Origin: a virus
Virus record (IMG/VR): IMGVR_UViG_3300043466_001485
Coordinates: 1 to 37,683 of that record
Length of the DNA stretch: 37,683 nucleotides
Reading direction: 5' to 3' (one strand)
Numbering within the stretch: position 1 is the first letter of the stretch; each line of letters opens with the position of its first letter. The notes under the pieces were generated by a model. That model worked only from the letters and a program-made list of their open reading frames with translations, had not been told where the DNA came from and made no database searches. Both the position numbers and the translations under genes were made by a program. Positions 6,969 through 15,447 of this stretch are shown piece by piece.

Positions 6969-7518
6969 TTAGAACAAAGGCTTGGTAAACCAAAGTGACC
7001 TCCGAAAACTGACCATAGGTCACAATTTCGTTGCGTGTCAGGACGACGCCAACGCTGCGCCCAGCATACAGCACGCCATTTACAATCTCGTAGCCAGTAG
7101 GCATCACTTCAACGCCATTTCGATAATAAGCTTTTAATGTCGGCAGAAGCGCAAAATTGATTTCCTCGCCTCGTTCAATGACGAAGTTTTGCGTTTCCGT
7201 TTCAAGCAAATAATTCCCCTCAAGTAAAAGTGTGCGGTTTTTTGTCCCGCTCGAATTATTGCGCCGGTATCCCGTGACCGTGATTGATGTAAATCCGCTG
7301 TCATTAAATGAAATTTCGGGCTCTGGGAAAACAAAATACCCATCATCAAGCCGGTCGCCTTCGTTGAAGGGCGTATTGATTTGGTTTGGTGTTCCGGTGT
7401 TGAGCTTGCCCGGATAGATGTGCGTTTCCTGCACCATCGACAGGCCACTCGGCCAATTTTTAATGGTGCGACTCGGTTGCTTAATCCAAGCTTTTTTTCC
7501 AAAATAGGTATAACTCAT
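6961..7518 (-). CDS. Distal tail-region protein, 185 aa
   Basis: Directly follows the tape measure gene with an ATGA overlap, the usual site for distal tail proteins. The sequence is beta-rich with Tyr, Gly and Asn and few helices (YRRNNSSGTKNRTLLLEGNYLLE). No domain is recognised, so the assignment rests on position and composition. Confidence 0.5.
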   Translation of the reverse strand: MSYTYFGKKAWIKQPSRTIKNWPSGLSMVQETHIYPGKLNTGTPNQINTPFNEGDRLDDGYFVFPEPEISFNDSGFTSITVTGYRRNNSSGTKNRTLLLEGNYLLETETQNFVIERGEEINFALLPTLKAYYRNGVEVMPTGYEIVNGVLYAGRSVGVVLTRNEIVTYGQFSEVTLVYQAFVLNG

Positions 7519-10184
7519 ACTAATGCCGTTTGTGGAAGTTTCGGTTCAATTTTTTCAACAACGTTTTTAATTGTTTCGACGAATCCACGGATTTTTTCCA
7601 TGACCGTTTCCTCCAGATTCGCAGCCCCACCTTCGCCGCCTTCGCCACCTTCGCCACCTTCACCGCCGGTTGCTGATGCGCTGTTGTTAAACTCATTCTG
7701 CAATTCGATTTTTGTGCGCGCGAGCTCTCTGTCAAGAGAGGAGGTATCAAGGTGCACCCGCACCGTGACAGGATCGGCAGCGAGTTTCGCTAATGTCGCC
7801 TCCGCTTCGGTAGTGTCGGCATCGACTTTAATCTGGACCAACTTGTTCTGGAGTTGATCAATTGCGGACTCCGCTGGCGTGGTTTTGCCATCGACGTCAA
7901 CTGAAATCGTGTCGTCTTTTGGTTCAATCGGGAGCTTGGTCGGCTGTGATTCAAGTTGTTTGAGATAGCCGCGCACGGCGTCCAAGCGCTCATTCACGCG
8001 TGCTCCATCAACCTCGGGCGTGATGTCGCTGGGCTTGGCTTGTTCGAGCTTTTTAACGACCGCCTCGACGGCTTCGAGCTGTGATTTGGAATCGGTGAGT
8101 GAGAATGTGTCAATGCCGAATTTCTTCAGAATATCGGGAAGGGCCATGTTGGCCATGTCTTCGCCGATGAAATCTTTCATTTCCGAGAGCCTGCCGCGCG
8201 CTTCGTCGGTGCGTTCCTTGAGTGACTTGACGGGCTCGTCGATCTTCTTATTCGCGATTTCGTCGAGGATGTTTCGGATTGTCTTCGCAGGCATTGCCGC
8301 TTCGGTCATGCGGGTCGCGTATTGTTGAGCTTGGCTTTCGTTAAGCTGCAATTTCGTGCGAGCTTCTTCGAGATATTGATTGTAGAGTTTTTGCTTTTCC
8401 AAACGGTCAGCCTCTTCAACATTCCCGGCGGCTTTCGCTTCGTTGATTTGTAACTGCAACACTGCTTCCTTTTGAGCCTGTTCTAAAGCTGCGGCGGCTT
8501 TGTTTGCACGCTCTTCTTCTTTAGCATTTATTTCGCCAAGCTTCTTGGCGTGCTCTCCTGTGGTCGTGTCAATCAATTTTTGCAGATTCTGCGAAACCTG
8601 CAATTGCTCATTGATTCCACCGATGGATTGCGCCTGTTCATCGTTTTTACCAAGAATCGAATCACCGAGCGAAATCGAGCCCTCCAAGAGATTTTGATTC
8701 TCGAGCACCTTGTCATTGATGCCTGACCATCCGTTTTGAATGCTATCCAATTGCGGAGCGAAATCAGCATTGATGTCAAACGATTCGGCGACGCGCTTTG
8801 ATGCTTCTTCAGCGCTGCTTGCCATTCCATCGAAGCTGCCTGTTGCGTCGCTTGTAGATTTACCAATGCCATCAATTTTGCTACTTGCTTCTTGTGCGGA
8901 ATTGCCGAGATCATCCACGCTTTGAGCGGCCTGATCTTGGCTCTCTTTGACCTCTTCGCCACGTTTAACGAGAGTCTGCATAAACAGGCCCATCGGTGTA
9001 AAATTGTTGGTCACATCAGCCATCATTCGATTGAACCCATCTAATGATGTGCCAACGGCACGATAAGCGTCGCCTAAAAGACTGGATTCATTAGCAAGAC
9101 GACGTTCAGCTTTTGCCAGATCATCGATCGTTGCCATGGCTCCCAATACTGCGCTACTAAGGTTCTCAAGAACGGGAGCAAGTGCTTCGCCGATATCTTT
9201 GCCAAGTCCAGCGGCATCGACTTCTTCCATTGCCTTTCCAAGATCAGACAATGCCGGAATTGTCTCTGACAAAATACCGGCGGCAAATGCAGCGAATTTC
9301 CCATTGATCGCGTCAATCGTTTCGCCTGCCGCATCAAAAACAGCGGAATTCTCATCCATGACCTGCTCCAGTGATCCGACCTTGCTCCTGGCATCGTCAA
9401 GCGCCGGGGAAAATTCTTTGAGCAATGGTAGCAAACGCCCGCCTAGTTTCTCACCAAATACCTCGGAGGCCAGAGCCGCGCGTTGTGTGGGATCGTCGAT
9501 CTTGGAAATGGCATCGGCAAAAACCTGCATTTGCTCGGTGGGAGTCTTGCCATCCAGCGAAGCCATCGAGACGCCCAGCTTGTTCATTGCGTTGGTTTGC
9601 TTCTCACCACCAGCGGTAGCGTCCGCCATGAAATTCTGCAATTTGTTGATTGCGGTTCCGACCGTCTCCGCGCCAAGTCCGGAATTTTTGAAAGCCGTTT
9701 CGAGAACGAGCAGCTTGCCAGCAGTCTCGCCTGTGCGGCTTGATAGCTCGTTTAGCCTGCCTCCCAGGTCAAGAGCATCGCTGAATCCCTGGACGACCTT
9801 TTGAGCGCCAGCGAATGCAAAATCAATCGCCTTCTGGAATCCTGCTGATGCGAGATTCCCGAGCGTAAAAGCGGCGGTCATTTTCTTAAATGACTCATCG
9901 AACATGCCACCAGCTTTCTCCGATTTCGTCGCAGCCTCTTGAATGTTGCTCCCAAGGGCATCAAGTTTCGGTCCCGCCCCGCTCGCCTCATCTCCAATAG
10001 CTTTAATTCGCTTCTCCATGTTCTCGACCTGCCCGATGCGTTTCATCGTGCGTTCAAGTTCCTCCATGGAGAGTTCCCCGCTCTTGACAGCGGTCTTCAT
10101 TTCGGTGAGTTCCGCTTGAATTTTACTCAGCGTCGCTTCAAGCCCAGTGTCCTTGGCTCCAAATTCTACTGATACGTCGGCCAT
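7515..10184 (-). CDS. Tail tape measure protein
   Basis: 889 aa, the longest gene of the genome, placed just after the tail-chaperone region. The N-terminal part is a long coiled coil (LSKIQAELTEMKTAVKSGEL and on). A conserved-looking middle holds AFTLGNLASAGFQKAIDFAF and the LSSRTGETAGKLLVLETAF region typical of tape measure proteins (PhageMin_Tail-type). Hydrophobic stretches near FAAFAAGILSETIPALSDLG could cross membranes during DNA entry. A GGE repeat marks the C-terminal part. Its length would set the tail length, so a long flexible tail is expected. Confidence 0.88.
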   Translation of the reverse strand: MADVSVEFGAKDTGLEATLSKIQAELTEMKTAVKSGELSMEELERTMKRIGQVENMEKRIKAIGDEASGAGPKLDALGSNIQEAATKSEKAGGMFDESFKKMTAAFTLGNLASAGFQKAIDFAFAGAQKVVQGFSDALDLGGRLNELSSRTGETAGKLLVLETAFKNSGLGAETVGTAINKLQNFMADATAGGEKQTNAMNKLGVSMASLDGKTPTEQMQVFADAISKIDDPTQRAALASEVFGEKLGGRLLPLLKEFSPALDDARSKVGSLEQVMDENSAVFDAAGETIDAINGKFAAFAAGILSETIPALSDLGKAMEEVDAAGLGKDIGEALAPVLENLSSAVLGAMATIDDLAKAERRLANESSLLGDAYRAVGTSLDGFNRMMADVTNNFTPMGLFMQTLVKRGEEVKESQDQAAQSVDDLGNSAQEASSKIDGIGKSTSDATGSFDGMASSAEEASKRVAESFDINADFAPQLDSIQNGWSGINDKVLENQNLLEGSISLGDSILGKNDEQAQSIGGINEQLQVSQNLQKLIDTTTGEHAKKLGEINAKEEERANKAAAALEQAQKEAVLQLQINEAKAAGNVEEADRLEKQKLYNQYLEEARTKLQLNESQAQQYATRMTEAAMPAKTIRNILDEIANKKIDEPVKSLKERTDEARGRLSEMKDFIGEDMANMALPDILKKFGIDTFSLTDSKSQLEAVEAVVKKLEQAKPSDITPEVDGARVNERLDAVRGYLKQLESQPTKLPIEPKDDTISVDVDGKTTPAESAIDQLQNKLVQIKVDADTTEAEATLAKLAADPVTVRVHLDTSSLDRELARTKIELQNEFNNSASATGGEGGEGGEGGEGGAANLEETVMEKIRGFVETIKNVVEKIEPKLPQTALV
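7628..7668 (-). repeat. Nine-base tandem repeat encoding a GGE linker
   Basis: Four to five copies of a CCACCTTCG-type unit (plus strand) encode GGEGGEGGEGGEGG near the end of the tape measure protein. It is a simple-sequence linker that could change in length by slippage. Confidence 0.75.
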
Positions 10185-10185
10185 A

Positions 10186-10998
10186 TTATTCGATTGTTGT
10201 TTCGCGCTTTTTCAGAATCCGCGCCATCTGATTTCGCATTTTGTTTGAGACAATATTCAGAGCATTGAGTTGCTCCGAATACGGCAGGATTTGAGAGATG
10301 TATGGCGTCGAGTTGGTCAGTGTGACAGTCGGGTTCTTGGGGTCATTCGTGCGGTCGATGACATCGCCATGATAGCTATCATGTCGAGTTACCCACTTGG
10401 GAATCCCGCGCGTCATAGAACCTTTGACGACCTTGCGAAGATCACGCGCACACGCGGCCCAGCCAGCCTTTGCCCAGCCGACTTTCTTGATTTGCGAATC
10501 GACGTAGGTGTCAAGCGTGGATTTCGAGACCATCAATTTCTCGATGAATTTCCAGCGCCCAATATCACGAGAGCGAGAACCTGCGGATGACATTTTGCCA
10601 TTCACGTATTTTGATTTATGCCATGCACGCATCCGGTCATGAGACGCGTCTGGCTCATAGAAGGATTTGTCCGTGCCATAGACGCGCCCGTCCTTAGTAA
10701 TGAATAGACGCACGTTCGGCCCGGTGGCATACCATTCAAATCCCATGTCATCGGTGAAATCAGCCTTGGCAAAAATGCCAGCACGTTTCTTCCCGCCGAT
10801 AAGATCACGCGTGATGGCTTTCTCCCCGGTCAATTTGGTTTTGTCGTCAGCACCGAATGGCTGAGTGCGACGAGCAAGTTCAACGCAAAGAAGACGAGCA
10901 TTCGCAACGACGGCATCCGGAATTGTGACTTTGCGGATGTGCGCGTAGTCGTTCACGATTTTCTCAAACTTCAGAGCGTCGAGTTTAATTTTTGCCAT
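10186..10998 (-). CDS. Minor tail-region protein, 270 aa
   Basis: The ATG at 10998 follows GGAGG with a four-base gap, one of the better ribosome sites in the genome, and lies inside the end of the frameshifted chaperone frame (stop 10971). The protein is basic and mixed alpha/beta, with SSAGSRSRDIGRWKFI and several KK/RK clusters. It sits between the tail chaperones and the tape measure gene. No family is recognised; a tail assembly factor is likely from position. Confidence 0.55.
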   Translation of the reverse strand: MAKIKLDALKFEKIVNDYAHIRKVTIPDAVVANARLLCVELARRTQPFGADDKTKLTGEKAITRDLIGGKKRAGIFAKADFTDDMGFEWYATGPNVRLFITKDGRVYGTDKSFYEPDASHDRMRAWHKSKYVNGKMSSAGSRSRDIGRWKFIEKLMVSKSTLDTYVDSQIKKVGWAKAGWAACARDLRKVVKGSMTRGIPKWVTRHDSYHGDVIDRTNDPKNPTVTLTNSTPYISQILPYSEQLNALNIVSNKMRNQMARILKKRETTIE

Positions 10999-11605
10999 GC
11001 GTCCTCCATTAAGGCGATGGCGTCAACATCCGCCGCGCGTCGGCTGTATTTCCACTCGCGCCGATTGCCTTGTTGATAATCGTCCGCGTGCAGGAGTTGC
11101 AAGCCCGTCGAGAATGGCAACTCTTCAAGAATGTCCCGATGGCCCCAGCCTGTGATCTTTGCGAGCCTGTAAAGATAGGCGCAAAGCCAGTTGGGGCTCG
11201 TTAGTTTTTTGTTGACGAACCAGTCGAGATCGTGTCAGCCGCCATGTAATACTCGAAGGCGTCATTCATGGCTTTCGAGAGCTTGGCAATCATGGCAGGT
11301 CCGCCGGTGATGTTTTCTTCGACCCAACAATCCACAGCATCCGTGAATTCATCGGGATCGTTCACGACTTCGCGAATCTTCGCAAAGGGCTCGGAATGCA
11401 AGAATGCAAAGGCTCCAGCCTTCCAGATCATGTCGCGATTTTCGCCGAATACATTGTTTCGCTGCATCCAAGAAACTGTCAGTGCGATCATTGGGCGGAA
11501 TGTCCAGTGGCCGACTTTCTTCTCGCCATCTTCGATGGCTTGAATGCGGATAACTTCGTCATCTTTGACGAATTCGGGGTCGATGGGTTGTTTTGTTTTC
11601 TTCAT
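10971..11605 (-). CDS. Tail assembly chaperone G-T fusion made by -1 ribosomal frameshift
   Basis: The zero-frame protein (11605-11201) ends ...ACA AAA AAC TAA. The heptamer A AAA AAC at 11210-11204 is a canonical slippery site, and a -1 slip avoids the stop and continues to TGA at 10973-10971, adding 77 residues for a 211-aa fusion. The extension reads as real protein (NWLCAYLYRLAKITGW, then LQLLHADDYQQGNRREW). Three bases after the stop, CGAGCC (11200-11195) can pair with GGCTCG (11167-11162), a possible stimulatory stem. The position, after the tail tube and before the tape measure gene, is exactly that of lambda G/GT. Confidence 0.85.
11201..11605 (-). CDS. Tail assembly chaperone (lambda gpG-like)
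   Basis: 134 aa. The start is the ATG at 11605 (MKKTKQPIDPEF), which overlaps the upstream stop as ATGA; upstream codons are not needed. Features: VGHWTFRPMIALTVSWMQRNNVF in the middle and a helical, acidic C-terminal part (EFTDAVDCWVEENI). Proteins of this class bind the tape measure protein and are produced in excess over the frameshifted GT form. It ends at the stop directly after the slippery heptamer. Confidence 0.8.
   Translation of the reverse strand: MKKTKQPIDPEFVKDDEVIRIQAIEDGEKKVGHWTFRPMIALTVSWMQRNNVFGENRDMIWKAGAFAFLHSEPFAKIREVVNDPDEFTDAVDCWVEENITGGPAMIAKLSKAMNDAFEYYMAADTISTGSSTKN
11204..11210 (-). other. -1 frameshift slippery heptamer A AAA AAC
   Basis: The heptamer is in the correct phase (X XXY YYZ) relative to the zero frame and is followed at once by the stop TAA (11203-11201). 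Confidence 0.88.
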
Positions 11606-11943
11606 GGTTTTGCGTCTGGTCCTCGTTTGCCGCGCTTCCCACATCGTCCTTTGATGATGCTTTCGGCGCGTTGAGATTTTCGGAGCGCCTTGCGCTCTTC
11701 TGGTGTTAATTTTTTCCCCCGCTCACCCTTGGCTCCTTTATTGCCTTTGCGCCCTTCTCTGCGTTTTTTCTTTGCCTCTTCTCGTGCGGCTTTGCGGGCT
11801 TCTTTGGATCGTGCTTGGCGTTTCTTGGCGCGTTCTTCTTGGCGTGCAGCTTTGCGTTTTTCCGGCGTGTTTGCCTTGCGTGCCGCGCGTTCCTTCTCAC
11901 GCTGTTCAGCGGCAGACATGCACGCTTGGCGGTAGCTCTCCAT
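11602..11943 (-). CDS. Very basic, low-complexity protein, 113 aa
   Basis: Over a third of the residues are Lys or Arg, arranged in helical repeats such as KRKAARQEERAKKRQARSK with two related PEKRK/PEERK motifs (TPEKRKAAR near residue 26, TPEERKALR near 81). It starts at an ATG overlapping the previous TAA (TAATG) and ends with an ATGA overlap to the chaperone gene. DNA or RNA binding, or a charge role in tail assembly, is possible. Because the composition is simple, homology would be hard to judge. Confidence 0.6.
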   Translation of the reverse strand: MESYRQACMSAAEQREKERAARKANTPEKRKAARQEERAKKRQARSKEARKAAREEAKKKRREGRKGNKGAKGERGKKLTPEERKALRKSQRAESIIKGRCGKRGKRGPDAKP

Positions 11944-12356
11944 TAAATGCGCCTGGCAATTTCAGCTCGCTCCTCTGGGGTGGCATCTTCGCGAACCGCA
12001 ATGCGCTTGCCCTTGGCCTCAATCACGATCTGGCGCGGCGTCGCACGGATGATGTCCACCAAGGCGTCACGATTGGCCGCATATGCGCGAAGGTAGTTCA
12101 CGATGTGTTCGGGCTGTTCGCGCTCGAGTTCCTCCCCACCCTTGGTCATCCAGTGATGCACCTTCTCGGCTTTCATGCCGTCGGAGTTCAAGCAATCGAA
12201 CCAAAAGACCGTGGACTCTTTACTATCGGCGCGAACGATGCGCGTGACCGGATTTGGATACTTTGGACGAAAGCCCAATGTGGCGAGCGCCGTGGCGACC
12301 TTGAGGTTCGCAGTGTAAAAAAATTCTTCTTTGTCGAGTATTGTTTCGGAAATCAT
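11943..12356 (-). CDS. Tail-region protein, 137 aa
   Basis: Encoded after the tail tube protein and a strong hairpin, and before the basic protein. Mixed alpha/beta with RFKYP-like segments (FRPKYPNPVTRIV) and an acidic-basic helical C-terminus (EDATPEERAEIARRI). The gene order suggests a tail completion or chaperone-related role. No family is recognised. Confidence 0.55.
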   Translation of the reverse strand: MISETILDKEEFFYTANLKVATALATLGFRPKYPNPVTRIVRADSKESTVFWFDCLNSDGMKAEKVHHWMTKGGEELEREQPEHIVNYLRAYAANRDALVDIIRATPRQIVIEAKGKRIAVREDATPEERAEIARRI

Positions 12357-12368
12357 TTTCTAAAGAGG

Positions 12369-12392
12369 TGGCAGGCTTTCCCCGGCCTGCCA
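12369..12392 (-). terminator. Stem-loop after the tail tube gene
   Basis: TGGCAGGC (12369-12376) and GCCTGCCA (12385-12392) form a perfect eight-pair GC-rich stem with an eight-base loop. On the minus strand ACCTCTTTAG follows, so there is no full T-run. It could be a partial terminator or an mRNA 3'-end stabiliser raising tail tube levels over downstream genes. Confidence 0.5.
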
Positions 12393-12406
12393 GCGGGGTG
12401 CGTAAA

Positions 12407-12778
12407 TTACATTTCGGGATATTGCGTCGCTTCGATCGTCATGGTTTTGAACGCATCGGAGCCTTGCTCGTAGGAGATCGAATCGACCACGATCTTGCCG
12501 CCAGTCACGCCACCTGAGGTGGTGGAGTTGGCGAGAGTCAGGAGGCTCCCAACGGAAGCGGAAGCGACGCCCGATGAACCATTGATCGCTCCAGCAATCG
12601 AGATGGTGGCAGTCTTGCCGTAGTAAGAAGCTGCTACGATGTCGCCGTCTTCGTCCATCAATTCAGCCTTCTGGCTTTGGACGGAGCGGGAAAACGAGGA
12701 GAGGATGATGCCGGTTTCGGCGGTAGCGCCGAACGAGACGTTGGCGGCGGAAGATGAGGTGATGACTGTGGCGGCCAT
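12407..12778 (-). CDS. Major tail (tube) protein candidate
   Basis: 123 aa, Ser/Ala/Thr-rich and beta-rich, with ELMDEDGDIVAASYYGKTATISIAGAI and a C-terminal IVVDSISYEQGSDAFKTMTIEA segment. These resemble small tail tube proteins, where an early beta hairpin carries a charged loop. It is followed by a hairpin, as is usual after highly expressed virion genes, and precedes the chaperones and tape measure gene. The assignment is by fold impression and position. Confidence 0.65.
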   Translation of the reverse strand: MAATVITSSSAANVSFGATAETGIILSSFSRSVQSQKAELMDEDGDIVAASYYGKTATISIAGAINGSSGVASASVGSLLTLANSTTSGGVTGGKIVVDSISYEQGSDAFKTMTIEATQYPEM

Positions 12779-12793
12779 ATCTGGCCGATTTTG

Positions 12794-13258
12794 TCAACTG
12801 CCGAGAAGCCCGGCGTGCATCGTGATCGTCACGGTGCGCGAAAAATGGCGCTCGTTCGTGGCCATATCCACCGGACCATCGCGGAGGATTCCGAAGACGC
12901 TCATGTATTGCGGGCGGATTCCATTAAGCAATGCGCGAAGTCCGAAAACATCGTGCGAGACGCAGAGCACCTGCGCCCAATAGCTCTCCAAATCTTGAGG
13001 CGTGGCATCGTCAGCCTGGACGAGAAGCGTGATCGAAACTTGAAATTCGTAGATCGCAGAATTCACGATCGATTCGCGAATGCGCGTGGCTTTGACGAAG
13101 ACAGCCGGGAGCTGAACGCTCTCGAAATTCTCGCTGGCTGTCACCACGAGTGACGAATCAAGTTCCTGTTGCAGCACAAGAATCATCGCATCAGTGAGCG
13201 CCTTCTCAAGCGTCAAGGTAATCCGTGCGGCAGGCTTCTTGTATCCGAGGAGAAACAT
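12794..13258 (-). CDS. Tail terminator or completion protein candidate
   Basis: 154 aa; the ATG at 13258 overlaps the previous stop (TGATG). The layout, LTDAMILVLQQELDSSLVVTASENFESVQLPAVFVKATR then YEFQVSITLLVQADD and FSRTVTITMHAGLLGS, matches small alpha/beta proteins encoded right before the tail tube (gpU-like or phage Gp37-like proteins). It would cap the tail and join it to the head. The family is inferred from pattern and order. Confidence 0.6.
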   Translation of the reverse strand: MFLLGYKKPAARITLTLEKALTDAMILVLQQELDSSLVVTASENFESVQLPAVFVKATRIRESIVNSAIYEFQVSITLLVQADDATPQDLESYWAQVLCVSHDVFGLRALLNGIRPQYMSVFGILRDGPVDMATNERHFSRTVTITMHAGLLGS

Positions 13259-13617
13259 CAGGAGAGTGCAGCGGCGAGCTGTGCGCCAGTAGTCGAGACG
13301 GTCGAGACGGTGTCGAGTCGATCGGTGAGATGTTCAACACCTGCACGGCCAAGCACCCAGAGAGACGGGATGTGTTGCATATCGACCGACGTGTCAGTGG
13401 TCTTGAAAATCGCGATATATTCGCCAGCGGTAGAGTGGCCGCTTGTTAGCGTGTATTGATACAAGCCTCCGCCGATTGCAGTTGCCGAGGCGCTGTTCAC
13501 AGCGAGTTCCCCGGCGGGATTGTAGACGTCGACTGTCACAGTCAACCCTGTTTTGCCCTGCTTCGACGAGGAAAAGAAGGCGATGAATTTAATGTTAGTT
13601 GATACTTGTTCGAGCAT
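13258..13617 (-). CDS. Small beta-rich virion protein, 119 aa
   Basis: Contains GLTVTVDVYNPAGELA and GGGLYQYTLTSGHSTAGEYIAIF, an immunoglobulin-like strand pattern found in small head or tail decoration proteins. The C-terminus (DRLDTVSTVSTTGAQLAAAL) is a short helix of fibre-like heptads. It follows two other GELA-type proteins. Function unknown; probably virion-associated. Confidence 0.5.
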   Translation of the reverse strand: MLEQVSTNIKFIAFFSSSKQGKTGLTVTVDVYNPAGELAVNSASATAIGGGLYQYTLTSGHSTAGEYIAIFKTTDTSVDMQHIPSLWVLGRAGVEHLTDRLDTVSTVSTTGAQLAAALS

Positions 13618-13621
13618 AGTT

Positions 13622-13981
13622 TTAGAAAAGGTTTTCGCGATTCGACCACGCGCCTTCAGCGCTCAATTCAGCAATCGCGATGCCTGCCGAATTGGTTTCA
13701 ATGCGATAGATAGTCCATGCGGTCGCATCATCCGCGTCGCCCGTGGCGGGGTAATCGTCCCATGCGAGACGGCCCATAAAAAGGTAGTTTCCGCTCGTGG
13801 CGGCCTGATAGAGATAGAGCGACGGATCGCGTTGGCGAGCCAATCGAAAGACCTCTCCGGATTCGTCTTTCGAATAAAGACGGCGGTCGGTGAGATTGAT
13901 TGCCAGCTCACCGGCTACAAGGTCTTGCGCCGCCGGGACTCGCCCGGCGACGCTTGACTTCTTGGTGACAATGGTCGTCAC
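13622..13981 (-). CDS. Virion protein with GELA-N-D-LY motif, 119 aa
   Basis: The start is a GTG at 13981, nine bases after the upstream stop. The N-terminus (DLVAGELAINLTDRRLYSKDE) matches the N-terminal motif of the coiled-coil protein encoded just upstream (LLSGELAHNFVDEKLYLG). This module is common at the N-terminus of phage fibre proteins. The rest is beta-rich with Trp, Tyr and Asp. It may share a virion attachment site with the upstream protein. Confidence 0.6.
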   Translation of the reverse strand: MTTIVTKKSSVAGRVPAAQDLVAGELAINLTDRRLYSKDESGEVFRLARQRDPSLYLYQAATSGNYLFMGRLAWDDYPATGDADDATAWTIYRIETNSAGIAIAELSAEGAWSNRENLF

Positions 13982-13990
13982 CGGACGGAA

Positions 13991-14851
13991 TTAGAACGTT
14001 CCTCCGTCGATCGAGCTCTCAAGAGCGGCGATTCTGGACTCATGATCCGAAAGGTCGCTCTGAGCTGAGCTAACGTCACTCTGAAGAGCGCTGATGTTCG
14101 ACTCAGCAGTGTCGAGGTCGGACTGGAGGGTGCTGATGTTGGATTCAGCGGTGTCAAGATCAGACTGAAGAGTCAAGATGCTGTTTTCCGCATTACCAAG
14201 GTTTGTTTCCAAGGAATCAGCGCGTTCTTCCAAGGACGTGATGTCGCTTTCGGTAGTCGAAACACGGCCTTCCAAAGTGGAAGCGGCAGACTCGATCGAA
14301 GCGATGTCTTCCTCGGTAGTGGTAACACGACCTTCGAGCGAAGTGGCGCGGCTTTCGACCGAATCCATTTCGCCTTCCAAGGTGCTGATGTCGCTCTCGG
14401 CGCTGGTCAGGCGCAGGTCAATGGCGCTGATGGCAGTGCTGTTCGCGGTGATCAGACCGGTAACCGTCGCGGCAAAGCTGGCGTCGTCATTCAAAGCGGC
14501 GGCCAGTTCATTCAGGGTATTGAGGGCTTCAGGAGCGCTGTCAATAACGCCTTGAATGGCGGTGTCGACGTAGCCTTTGGTGGCGGCGTCGCTGTTGGAC
14601 ACAGGTGTGGCAACGTTCTCGAGAACGTTCGAACCAGCGTCAATACCACCGGAGAAAGTTTTCTTCCCAGAGATGGTTTGCGCGGTGGATTTGTCGACGA
14701 ATTCTCCACGGCCAGCGATGACTTTGATGTCACTGCCGGAGCCTAGATACAATTTCTCGTCTACGAAGTTATGCGCCAGCTCACCAGACAGGAGGCTCGA
14801 TGGGGCTCCAGCATTACCTGTGAGGCGGCGTTTGATGCGAATATTTGACAT
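13991..14851 (-). CDS. Coiled-coil fibre protein, 286 aa
   Basis: Residues 1-35 carry the GELAHNFVDEKLYLG module, followed by a short STAQTISGKKTFSGGIDAG segment and a TKGYVD element seen in tail fibres. The second half is a long trimer-type coiled coil with repeats such as LQSDLDTAESNIST and LEGRVTTTEEDIAS, rich in Glu, Ser and Asp and without aromatic residues. It is encoded between head-completion and tail genes, so a head fibre, collar whisker or side fibre is likely. No receptor-binding tip domain is visible after the coil. Confidence 0.7.
   Translation of the reverse strand: MSNIRIKRRLTGNAGAPSSLLSGELAHNFVDEKLYLGSGSDIKVIAGRGEFVDKSTAQTISGKKTFSGGIDAGSNVLENVATPVSNSDAATKGYVDTAIQGVIDSAPEALNTLNELAAALNDDASFAATVTGLITANSTAISAIDLRLTSAESDISTLEGEMDSVESRATSLEGRVTTTEEDIASIESAASTLEGRVSTTESDITSLEERADSLETNLGNAENSILTLQSDLDTAESNISTLQSDLDTAESNISALQSDVSSAQSDLSDHESRIAALESSIDGGTF
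14077..14190 (-). repeat. 42-base degenerate tandem repeat in the coiled-coil gene
   Basis: Adjacent copies encode the 14-residue unit LQSDLDTAESNIST and its variants. The copies differ at third positions, so they are an older duplication kept by selection for the heptad pattern. Confidence 0.65.
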
Positions 14852-14875
14852 GGTGTGGTGTTTGGTTGGTTGGGG

Positions 14876-15127
14876 TTAGAATTCAGCGGCTGCGATTCCT
14901 GTTTCTTGTATTGTCTGTATCAAAGTGGATCGTGTGAGAACCGGCAGTTCGATGCGAAGCACGACATCTTTTTCAGTGCCGATATTCACAACGCGCGGAC
15001 TCTCTCCAAGGGGCAGTTCGACAACTTGACCGACCGTCAGAGAGACGGTCTTGTCCTCGGGAACGATTGGCGAATTCTGCAAGATCGAGCGAGGAGTGGC
15101 GGCAGAACGTTTGAAGAAAAGACTCAT
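14876..15127 (-). CDS. Small head-tail region protein, 83 aa
   Basis: Starts at an ATG overlapping the upstream stop (ATGA). The first part is basic (MSLFFKRSAATPR); the second is beta-rich (VSLTVGQVVELPLGESPRVVNIG, trimmed). It is encoded between a head-completion candidate and the coiled-coil fibre. No family is recognised. Confidence 0.5.
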   Translation of the reverse strand: MSLFFKRSAATPRSILQNSPIVPEDKTVSLTVGQVVELPLGESPRVVNIGTEKDVVLRIELPVLTRSTLIQTIQETGIAAAEF

Positions 15128-15432
15128 CGGTTGATGTCCTCCAATGTGATCGTGACCGAGACGCCATCCTGTGCGAGATCGGCGGTGAGCACTCGGAATT
15201 TACGGCCATCGATTGTGACGATGTCTCCTAGGTTCACTTGTTGCGTGTTGGCATCGTAGTGCGCGGTAATGGCGCAAGCCGCGCCCTCAAGAAAGCCACC
15301 TTCGCCAAGTGAATTCGATCTGCGTAGTTCCGTGCGACAAGCGCCAAACGTGCGGCCCTTGTGTTCGACGACGATCGGCAGGTCGTCGATCATCGCGGCG
15401 AGATCGTAAGCGAAAATGTCGAGAATCCCCAC
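15124..15432 (-). CDS. Head completion or head-tail adaptor candidate, 102 aa
   Basis: The start is a GTG at 15432, 15 bases after the preceding stop. The C-terminal part (VNLGDIVTIDGRKFRVL ... VTITLEDINR) has the beta-barrel pattern of small neck proteins in which a GD.V.IDG..FRV segment recurs (lambda gpFII-type or phage head-tail joining proteins). It is the first head-completion gene after the glycosyltransferase cassette. Confidence is limited by the short length. Confidence 0.6.
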   Translation of the reverse strand: MGILDIFAYDLAAMIDDLPIVVEHKGRTFGACRTELRRSNSLGEGGFLEGAACAITAHYDANTQQVNLGDIVTIDGRKFRVLTADLAQDGVSVTITLEDINR

Positions 15433-15447
15433 AAGCGGGGAATGCTG

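Noticed and set aside
7628-7668. CRISPR-like short repeats
   Set aside because: The repeats are contiguous nine-base units coding for GGE, without spacers.
9136-9804. 222-codon open frame on the plus strand
   Set aside because: Antisense to the tape measure gene; Ser/Ala-rich as expected from the reverse of a coiled-coil coding region.
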